This document shows, piece after piece, positions 5,521 to 11,301 of a stretch of DNA of 11,301 nt. The stretch lies in the NCBI GenBank assembly GCA_027296045.1, contig JAPUJS010000411.1:1-11301 (forward strand), written 5' to 3'. The number at the start of each line of letters is the position of its first letter. Within the stretch, counting starts at the first letter, position 1. The translations under genes and the position numbers were made by a program. This DNA is from a bacterium. GTDB taxonomy: Bacteria > Latescibacterota > UBA2968. The notes beneath the pieces were generated by a model. That model searched no databases, was not told where the DNA came from, and was given only the letters and a program-made list of their open reading frames with translations.

Positions 5521-6300
5521 ATGAACGTCCTGATAATCGGAGGGTTGGGCTGGCTCGGCAAGGCGCTGACCGAGGTGGTGAGCAAACACCACACGGTGCG
5601 GGTGTTCGATCTGGAGACGGCCGAAGCGCCCCGCGAGGATCTGGATTTTGGGGGCGAGGTCGTATTCGGAAGTGTTGTGGACTTCGAGGTTGTGCGGTCT
5701 GCCGTTGAGGGACAGGACGCGATTATTCACGCGGCGGTGGCCAGCACGATTCTTCGGGGCCTGTACGAACCGAGCGATCCCGTTCCGTTCGATGTCAATG
5801 TGCGGGGGACTTACAACGTTCTGGAGGCCGCCCGCCAGGAAGGGGTGGGGCGGTTTGTCCTGATCGCCGCTGCCGAGACGCATGTGGACCATCCTCCGGG
5901 TGTGTTTGTAGACCGGAATACGCCCTATGCCGGGGCGGGCAGTATTTACGATCTCACCAAGCGCCTTCAAGAGGAGGTTTGCCGCTGGTTCGTCCAGCTC
6001 TACGGCCTTGACATCATCGCGCTCAGGCTGGGGGATATCCTGGACGTCACCCGGGGGTTGACTAAATGGGACGATGCGGTCTGGAAAAAGAGTATGGCCG
6101 ACGGGAGCTGGATACACCGTCATGACGTGGGAGAGGCCTGCGTGCGTGCGCTTGAGATGGATCACAAAGGCTTTGATGTTTACCACCTCGTGGGTGCGCC
6201 GTCGGCCAAAAAGAGGTTCGATGTGGCCCGGGCAGAAGGCGTTCTGGGTATCCGATTTACGACCGAGTTTGATCGAAGACCAGCCAGCGAGCGGCGTTAG
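5521..6300 (+). CDS. NAD-dependent epimerase/dehydratase-like (extended SDR) protein
   Basis: This 259-residue protein has the N-terminal Rossmann signature GGLGWLG (7-13), Asp30 at the end of strand 2 (suited to NAD), IIHAAVAS (68-75), NVRGTYNVLEAA (93-104) and the catalytic-type YDLTK (143-147), so it is an extended SDR related to sugar-nucleotide epimerases and dehydratases. At the place where the family has SSS/T (FSSSATVYG in GalE) it has IAAAETH (115-121), so the catalytic Ser appears to be Ala118; Thr120 is the nearest hydroxyl. It is also about 50 residues shorter than typical members, mainly in the C-terminal substrate part. It may bind NAD and a sugar or sugar acid but act differently. 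GGAGG lies about 9 bases before the ATG. It leads a run of close genes, 34 bases before the FAD enzyme. Confidence 0.8.
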   Translation: MNVLIIGGLGWLGKALTEVVSKHHTVRVFDLETAEAPREDLDFGGEVVFGSVVDFEVVRSAVEGQDAIIHAAVASTILRGLYEPSDPVPFDVNVRGTYNVLEAARQEGVGRFVLIAAAETHVDHPPGVFVDRNTPYAGAGSIYDLTKRLQEEVCRWFVQLYGLDIIALRLGDILDVTRGLTKWDDAVWKKSMADGSWIHRHDVGEACVRALEMDHKGFDVYHLVGAPSAKKRFDVARAEGVLGIRFTTEFDRRPASERR

Positions 6301-6334
6301 GTCGTTTAATCGTGATCAGTGAGGAGGCGTATCC

Positions 6335-7504
6335 ATGATTAAGACAGCCGATGCCGTTGTCATTGGGGGCGGCATTATGGGGGCCAGTACCGCCCATTTT
6401 CTGGCCAAAAAGGGCTTTGGCAAGGTCGTACTGCTGGAGAAACGGAGTTTGGCGGCCGTGAGCACGGGGCATTCGGCGGCTGTGGTGCGTACGTTTTACT
6501 CCAATCATCTGACGCTTGATCTTGCCTTGCGGGCTTTGCAGATGTTTGAGAACGGTCCTGAGGCGCTGGGGGGCGACTGCGGCTTTCGGCCAATCGGGTA
6601 TCTCTGCTTGATCGCTGAGTCGACCCTTTCTGCCGGACGGCAGGTGCTGGAGCTTGAGAAAGCGCACGGGGCCGAGGTGGCGGAAGTCTCGCTGGAGGAG
6701 ATGCGGGAGATTATGCCGCAGCTCCACCTTGACGGGGTGATCGGAGGGATTCTGGAGCCGCATTCGGGCTATGCCGATCCGCTAAAGACCGTGCAGAGCC
6801 TGGCCGGGCGGGCGAAAGACTGGGGGCTGGAGGTTTGTGAGGGTGTGGGCGCGACCGGGATTCGGCTTGAGGGTAACCGGGTTGCCGGGGTGGAGACCGA
6901 GCAGGGGACCATCGATACCCGAGTGGTGGTGAACGCGGCGGGGCCCTGGGGTCGGGAGATGGGGCTGTCGGTCGGGCTGAACGACTCCATCCGGTGGAGC
7001 CGGGAGAGCGATCTGGTGCTGCGAAAGCCCTCCGATTTCAAGAGCTTTCCGGTGATTTCCGATCCCGACAACCGGATTTACCTCCGGCCTCAGGGCGAGG
7101 ATGAGGTGTTGGCGGGCCTGGGGTTTCCCAAGGAAGTGGAGCCGCTGGATATTGACAATTACGACCCGGCTCTGGATGCCAGGACCCGGCAGCGTATTGA
7201 GCAGGGCATTTTTCAGCGGGTGCCTGACCTCAAGGATGCCGAATATTTGAGGGGGTGGGCGTCCCTTTACACGATTAGCGATGACTGGCATCCGATTGTG
7301 GGGCCGGAGCCCGAACTGGAAGGCTATTATGCCTGCTTCGGGGGCAGCGGACACGGTTTCAAGCTGGGGCCGCCGATTGGGGAGTCGTTGAGCGATATCA
7401 TTATCGGCAATACACCGGAGATTGACATCCAGGCGTTTCGCCCGAGCCGTTTTGTGGAAGGGGAGATTTTTACGTCGGCGTGGGGAGGCGGAAATCGGGC
7501 TTAG
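6335..7504 (+). CDS. FAD-dependent amine oxidoreductase (sarcosine oxidase/DAO family)
   Basis: The 389-residue protein has the FAD-binding GGGIMG (11-16, GxGxxG) and Glu35 in VVLLEK for the ribose, STGHSAAVVR (43-52), VVVNAAGPWG (about 197-206) and the C-terminal HPIVGP (319-324) and GGSGHGFKLGP (336-346). This is the D-amino-acid oxidase superfamily, closest in pattern to sarcosine oxidase beta subunit and N-methyl amine dehydrogenases. These oxidise the C-N bond of secondary amines or amino acids. Where monomeric sarcosine oxidase has the flavin-linking Cys (MCMYT), this protein has Ser310 (ASLYT), so FAD is probably held non-covalently. GAGGAGG is 7 bases before the ATG. It precedes hydantoinase B by 24 bases, which suggests it acts on the same nitrogen compound before or after ring opening. 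Confidence 0.88.
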   Translation: MIKTADAVVIGGGIMGASTAHFLAKKGFGKVVLLEKRSLAAVSTGHSAAVVRTFYSNHLTLDLALRALQMFENGPEALGGDCGFRPIGYLCLIAESTLSAGRQVLELEKAHGAEVAEVSLEEMREIMPQLHLDGVIGGILEPHSGYADPLKTVQSLAGRAKDWGLEVCEGVGATGIRLEGNRVAGVETEQGTIDTRVVVNAAGPWGREMGLSVGLNDSIRWSRESDLVLRKPSDFKSFPVISDPDNRIYLRPQGEDEVLAGLGFPKEVEPLDIDNYDPALDARTRQRIEQGIFQRVPDLKDAEYLRGWASLYTISDDWHPIVGPEPELEGYYACFGGSGHGFKLGPPIGESLSDIIIGNTPEIDIQAFRPSRFVEGEIFTSAWGGGNRA

Positions 7505-7512
7505 AACTCTCG

Positions 7513-7520
7513 TAAGGAGG
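7513..7520 (+). promoter_or_regulatory. Ribosome binding site that fixes the hydantoinase B start
   Basis: TAAGGAGG lies 8 bases before the ATG at 7529, a normal spacing. An in-frame TTG at 7523 would be only 2 bases away, too near to be used, so the protein starts MPDRVDP. Confidence 0.8.
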
Positions 7521-7528
7521 TTTTGCAG

Positions 7529-9268
7529 ATGCCAGACCGTGTAGATCCCATCGCGTTTGAGGTGATTCGCAATGCCCTCGTGGAGGCCACTGAGGAGATG
7601 GCGGTCGCCTTGAAGCACAGTGCGTATTCGACCAACATCAAGACCCGGGCCGATTTTTCCTGTGTGTTATTTGACCGCCAGTTGCAGCCCGTGGCCCAGT
7701 GTTTTGCGCAGCCCACCCATCTGGGCTCCCTGGTCGAGCTGGTGCCGAAGGCTGTGAGGCAGTATGGGGTGGAGAACCTGGGACCGGGCGATGCAATCCT
7801 GACCAACGACCCCTATTCGGGCGGTGTGCACCTCAACGATATTACGCTTATCTCTCCGGTCTACTGTGGGGATGAACGGTTTGGCTATGTGGCCAACGTG
7901 GCCCACCACGTGGATGTCGGAGGGGGAGCGCCGGCCAGTGTGGGCGCGTTCCAGGAGGTGTATCAGGAGGGCGTGATCATCCCGCCGGTCAAGCTGGTGC
8001 GGGGCGGAGAGATTGTTTCCGACGTGTTTCGGCTGGTGCTCTCCCAGATTCGTTCCAAACACGAAACCGCAGGCGATTTGCGGGCCCAGATTGCGGCGAA
8101 CAATACGGGCATGCGCCGTCTGAACGCCCTGGTGGACCGGCGGGGGTCGGAGACGGTGATTTTCTACATCGACGAATTGATTGCCTATACAGAGCGGCGC
8201 ACACGGGCAGAAGTGGCCAGGCTTCCTAAGGGTGTTTTCAGCGCCGAGGGCTGTGTGGACAACGATGGCTTCACCGACCGGCCCGTGCCCCTGGTGGCCA
8301 GGATCGTGATTGCCGACGATGGGGTGCTGTTCGACTTTACGGGCTCTGAACCGCAGCGCAGGGCGCCGGTGAATTCCACGTATGCCCAGACCTATTCGGC
8401 CTGTGCCTTTGTGCTAAAATGTTTGATCGATCCCGATGTGCCGGTGAATGCCGGCTTCTACCGTCTGGTGCGCATGGTCGCGCCCGAAGGGACGGTGGTC
8501 AACTGCACGACTCCGGCCCCGGTGGTGGGCGGTTGGGAGACCCAGGCGCGGCTGACCGATGTGATGCTGAAGGCCCTGTCAGAGGCCCTTCCCGACCGGA
8601 TGCCGGCCGGGACCAAGGCGATGATCTGCCACGCGGGTTTCGGCGGCACGGACCCGCGTACGGGCGATTATTACTGTTTTCTCGAGACAATGGCCGGAGG
8701 GTTCGGCGGCCGTGCCACCAGCGACGGGCCCGATGCGGTCCAGACGCACGGGCAGAACACCGAGAATGCGCCGATTGAAGAGACCGAGATGAACTATCCG
8801 TTGCGCATCCTGCGCTACGAACTGGTGGAAGATTCCGATGGGGCAGGCAGGCACCGAGGAGGGCTGGGGCTTCGCCGGGACTATGTGTTTTTGGACCACC
8901 GTGTGTCTTTCACGATCCTTGCCGACCGCGACCGCTGGGGACCCTGGGGGCTTTTTGGTGGGTTGCCTGGCCGCAAGGCCAGTTATTTGCTGATCTCTGA
9001 GGGCGAGGTCACAAGGCTGGGCTCGAAGGTGACCCTCGACCTGGCGCCGGGCGATGTGATAAGCTATCGTACCTGCGGTGGGGGCGGCTATGGACCGCCC
9101 GAGGAACGCGATCCTCACCTGGTGCTTCGGGACGTGCGCGAGGGCAAGGTGAGCCCGGAGCGGGCGCGGGAGGTTTATCGGGTCGCGATTGATACAGATG
9201 GTTGGACCGTGGACGAGGCGGAGACGGCCGGGCTGCGGGAGCAAGGGAATACCGACCATGGCCTGTAG
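7529..9268 (+). CDS. hyuB: Hydantoinase B/oxoprolinase-type subunit
   Basis: 579 residues from ATG 7529, close to the 520-600 usual for HyuB (PF02538 type). Seen: DPIAFEVIRNAL (6-17), the cofactor/substrate stretch GDAILTNDPYSGGVHLND (87-104), VANVAHHVDVGG (121-132), and the C-terminal glycine-rich GGGGYGPPEER (positions near 9076-9108) followed by a REGKVSPERAREVY helix, all standard for the family. With HyuA it forms an ATP-dependent enzyme that opens five-membered cyclic amides (N-methylhydantoin, 5-oxoproline) or carboxylates ketones (acetone, acetophenone). Sequence alone does not decide the substrate. It overlaps HyuA by 11 bases, which implies translational coupling and a stable two-subunit complex. 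The gene is GC-rich compared with the left half of the window, and shows no breaks. Confidence 0.92.
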   Translation: MPDRVDPIAFEVIRNALVEATEEMAVALKHSAYSTNIKTRADFSCVLFDRQLQPVAQCFAQPTHLGSLVELVPKAVRQYGVENLGPGDAILTNDPYSGGVHLNDITLISPVYCGDERFGYVANVAHHVDVGGGAPASVGAFQEVYQEGVIIPPVKLVRGGEIVSDVFRLVLSQIRSKHETAGDLRAQIAANNTGMRRLNALVDRRGSETVIFYIDELIAYTERRTRAEVARLPKGVFSAEGCVDNDGFTDRPVPLVARIVIADDGVLFDFTGSEPQRRAPVNSTYAQTYSACAFVLKCLIDPDVPVNAGFYRLVRMVAPEGTVVNCTTPAPVVGGWETQARLTDVMLKALSEALPDRMPAGTKAMICHAGFGGTDPRTGDYYCFLETMAGGFGGRATSDGPDAVQTHGQNTENAPIEETEMNYPLRILRYELVEDSDGAGRHRGGLGLRRDYVFLDHRVSFTILADRDRWGPWGLFGGLPGRKASYLLISEGEVTRLGSKVTLDLAPGDVISYRTCGGGGYGPPEERDPHLVLRDVREGKVSPERAREVYRVAIDTDGWTVDEAETAGLREQGNTDHGL

Positions 9269-11301
9269 ATTGGGAATAGATATCGGCGGCACCTTCACCG
9301 ATGCGACCCTTCTGGACGAGGCCACCGGGGAGATCCACACCGCCAAGGTTTCCTCCACGCCCAGAGACCCTGCGCTCGGTTTCAGGGAGGCCGTACATCG
9401 CATTCTGGCCGAGTGCGGGGTTGCGCCGGCCGATGTGTCGTATGTCATACACGGCACCACGGTGGCGACGAATGCGATTATTGAAGGCAAGGTGGCCCGA
9501 ACAGGTTTTATCACCACCGATGGCTTCCGCGATATGCTGGAGATCGCCCGCCAGCTCCGGCCAACGATGTACGACCTACAATTTGAGAAGCCCCGGCCGC
9601 TGGTGCCCCGCTATTTGTGCTTCGGCATACCCGAACGGCTGGATGCCCACGGGGAGGTACTCACACCGCTGGATGAGGAAGCCGTGCGGCAAGTGGCAAA
9701 GCAGTTGCGCCAGGAAGAGGTTGTATCGGTGGCCGTCTGCCTTTTGCACGCCTACGCCAACCCGGCCCACGAGAAGCGGGTGGGGGAGATCCTGAGAGAG
9801 AATTTCCCCGAAGCGGTGGTGTCCCTCTCCTCCGAGGTCGCACCGGAGTTTCGAGAGTACTTCCGGGCCAGCACGACGGTGATCAACGCCTGCATCCGGC
9901 CCGTGGTGGCGCATTATCTCCAGCGCATTGAGGGCCGGCTCCGCGGTGAAGGGGTGACAGCGGAGTTGCTGGTGATGCAAAACAGCGGCGGGGTGTTCAG
10001 CTTTGCTGCGGCCAGTGAGAAACCGGTTTTTATGGTGGAATCGGGCCCGGCGGCGGGCGTGATTTCAGCTGCCTACCTGGGAGGCACCCTGGGCCACAGG
10101 GACGTCATTTCCTTCGATATGGGCGGTACCACAGCCAAGGTGGGGCTGATCCAGGACGGGACGCCGAGCGTGACCAAGGACTATGAGGTCGGAGCGACGG
10201 CCAGATCGGGTGTGGGGGCCTCCCGGGGCGAGGGCTATCCCATCCGAACGCCTGTTATCGACCTGGTGGAGATCGGCGCAGGGGGAGGGTCCATCGCCTG
10301 GGTGGACTCGGGCGGTGTGCTGCGCGTGGGGCCCGAGAGTGCAGGCGCCGATCCGGGCCCGGCGTGTTACGGCAAGAGGGGTGTTGAGCCCACGGTCACC
10401 GATGCCAATCTGGTGCTGGGACGTCTCAACCCTCAGTTTTTTCTGGGTGGGGAGATCGGGCTGGACGTGGAGGCCGCCCGGCGGGCGATTCAGGAGCGGT
10501 GCGCCGATCCTCTAGGGATAGAGGCCGTGGAGGCGGCCCACGGCATTGTGGAGATCGCCAATGCCGCGATGGTGAATGCCCTGCGCCTGGTGTCGGTCCA
10601 GCGGGGTTACGACCCCAGGGAGTTTGTCCTGGTGGCCTTCGGTGGGGCCGGGCCGGTGCACGCCAACCGTCTGGCGGCGGAGATGGAGATGCCTACCACT
10701 GTGATTCCCATGAGCCCGGGTACCACCTCGGCGATGGGCCTTTTGGTTAGCGATCTGAAACACGACTATTCGATCACACGGGTCGAGCGAGTCGACCGGC
10801 TGGATCCAGCGGTTGTGGAGGCGGCCTACAGGCAATTGGAGGCTCAGGGGCGGGCAACTCTGGAGCAGGAGAGGGTCGGGTCCGAAGACATGGGTTTCTT
10901 ACGCCAGGCGGATATCCGCTATGTGGGGCAGAGTTACGAACTGACCCTGCCGTTACCGGAGGGCGAGTTGAATGCCGCTGAGATCGCCCGTGTGCTGGCG
11001 CAGTTTCACCGCGAGCACGACCGGGCCTACGGCTTCAGTGCGCCGGGAGAGCCAGCCGAGTTCGTGGCCCTTCGGCTCACGGCGACGGGCAAGATCGCCA
11101 AGCCCCGTGTGCGTGAATGGGAGCAGGATGGAAGCGATGCGGCTTCGGCGCAAAAAGAAACCCGATCCGTATACTTTGCCGAGAGCGGCGGCTATGTTGC
11201 GTGCCCGATTTATGACCGGTACCATCTGGGCACCGGATGTGTTGTGAGGGGTCCGGCAGTGATAGAAGAGAGAGACGCCACCACAGTAATCCATCCCGGG
11301 T
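9258..11301 (+). CDS. hyuA: Hydantoinase A/oxoprolinase-type ATPase subunit, cut near its C-terminus
   Basis: The ATG at 9258 overlaps the hydantoinase B stop and opens 681 uninterrupted codons to the window edge. Seen: the ASKHA phosphate loop GIDIGGTFTD (6-15), HGTTVATNAIIEGK (65-78), VESGPAAGV (260-268), the second phosphate loop DMGGTTAKVGLI (287-298), IGAGGGSIAWVD (339-350), GADPGPACYG (363-372), TVTDANLVLGRL (379-390), then GGAGPVHA and, late, YVGQSYELTLP. The last visible residues (RGPAVIEERDATTVIHPG) match the C-terminal end of the family, so perhaps only 20-30 residues are missing. It binds ATP and activates the cyclic amide or ketone for its partner HyuB. It could be N-methylhydantoinase, 5-oxoprolinase-like or acetophenone-carboxylase-like; the amine oxidase next door favours an N-methylhydantoin-like substrate, as inference. 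Confidence 0.93.
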   Translation, partial: MACRLGIDIGGTFTDATLLDEATGEIHTAKVSSTPRDPALGFREAVHRILAECGVAPADVSYVIHGTTVATNAIIEGKVARTGFITTDGFRDMLEIARQLRPTMYDLQFEKPRPLVPRYLCFGIPERLDAHGEVLTPLDEEAVRQVAKQLRQEEVVSVAVCLLHAYANPAHEKRVGEILRENFPEAVVSLSSEVAPEFREYFRASTTVINACIRPVVAHYLQRIEGRLRGEGVTAELLVMQNSGGVFSFAAASEKPVFMVESGPAAGVISAAYLGGTLGHRDVISFDMGGTTAKVGLIQDGTPSVTKDYEVGATARSGVGASRGEGYPIRTPVIDLVEIGAGGGSIAWVDSGGVLRVGPESAGADPGPACYGKRGVEPTVTDANLVLGRLNPQFFLGGEIGLDVEAARRAIQERCADPLGIEAVEAAHGIVEIANAAMVNALRLVSVQRGYDPREFVLVAFGGAGPVHANRLAAEMEMPTTVIPMSPGTTSAMGLLVSDLKHDYSITRVERVDRLDPAVVEAAYRQLEAQGRATLEQERVGSEDMGFLRQADIRYVGQSYELTLPLPEGELNAAEIARVLAQFHREHDRAYGFSAPGEPAEFVALRLTATGKIAKPRVREWEQDGSDAASAQKETRSVYFAESGGYVACPIYDRYHLGTGCVVRGPAVIEERDATTVIHPG

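Noticed and set aside
5110..6186. 358-codon minus-strand open frame opposite the GH84 and epimerase genes
   Set aside because: It is antisense to two genes with clear motifs and its translation is rich in His, Pro and Arg, as expected for a shadow of a GC-rich gene.
7523..7528. TTG start for hydantoinase B two codons before the ATG
   Set aside because: It lies only 2 bases from the Shine-Dalgarno; the ATG at 7529 has the proper 8-base spacing.
8579..9517. 312-codon minus-strand open frame opposite hydantoinase B/A
   Set aside because: It is antisense to conserved hydantoinase motifs and has no recognisable domain.
1..11301. CRISPR array, tRNA/rRNA genes, insertion sequence or prophage genes
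   Set aside because: No regularly spaced repeats, cloverleaf signatures, transposase or integrase motifs were seen.

Overview
The window shows a moderately GC-rich bacterial chromosome segment with compact genes, clear Shine-Dalgarno sequences and several AT-rich regulatory gaps. The gene set (cysteine hydrolase, dihydrodipicolinate-synthase-like aldolase, exported cyclase, cupin, GH84 hexosaminidase, epimerase, FAD amine oxidase, hydantoinase A/B) is a catabolic repertoire of the kind common in uncultured heterotrophs such as Poribacteria or Latescibacterota. That placement is an impression from gene content only; nothing here proves the lineage. No rRNA, tRNA, transposase, integrase or CRISPR array was seen.

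Left part (1-975, minus strand): an isochorismatase-like cysteine hydrolase runs off the left edge just after its catalytic cysteine and has a good sigma-70-like promoter upstream. Next is a 65-residue two-helix membrane protein followed by a strong hairpin terminator. Positions 976-1400 are a 425-base divergent gap with no convincing gene. It holds a perfect 9-bp inverted repeat, an imperfect inverted repeat, and a tight run of GC-rich hairpins.

Middle part (1401-5498, plus strand): a class I aldolase of the DapA/NanA/KdgD superfamily is followed by an AT-rich gap with a 13-bp inverted repeat. A run of four same-strand genes comes next: an exported cyclase-family hydrolase, a small cupin, a short signal-anchored basic protein and a cytoplasmic GH84 (O-GlcNAcase-like) glycosidase. 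Between GH84 and the next gene lies a 35-codon stretch that reads like the C-terminal end of a short-chain dehydrogenase, probably the stump of a deleted gene.

Right part (5521-11301, plus strand): an NAD-dependent epimerase/dehydratase-like protein that lacks the usual catalytic Ser, an FAD-dependent amine oxidase of the sarcosine-oxidase/DAO type, then hydantoinase B and hydantoinase A overlapping by 11 bases. Hydantoinase A is cut by the right edge close to its C-terminus. Spacings of 34, 24 and -11 bases suggest one transcript.

Taken together, the right block could open a cyclic amide (hydantoin or lactam type) with ATP and oxidise the resulting secondary amine, and the middle block could process a sugar acid and N-acetylhexosaminide. 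This joint role is inferred from families and neighbourhood. All the families are known, so I find no clearly undescribed system. The best leads are the unusual active sites, the dehydrogenase stump, the small conserved-looking exported protein and the structured leader before the aldolase.
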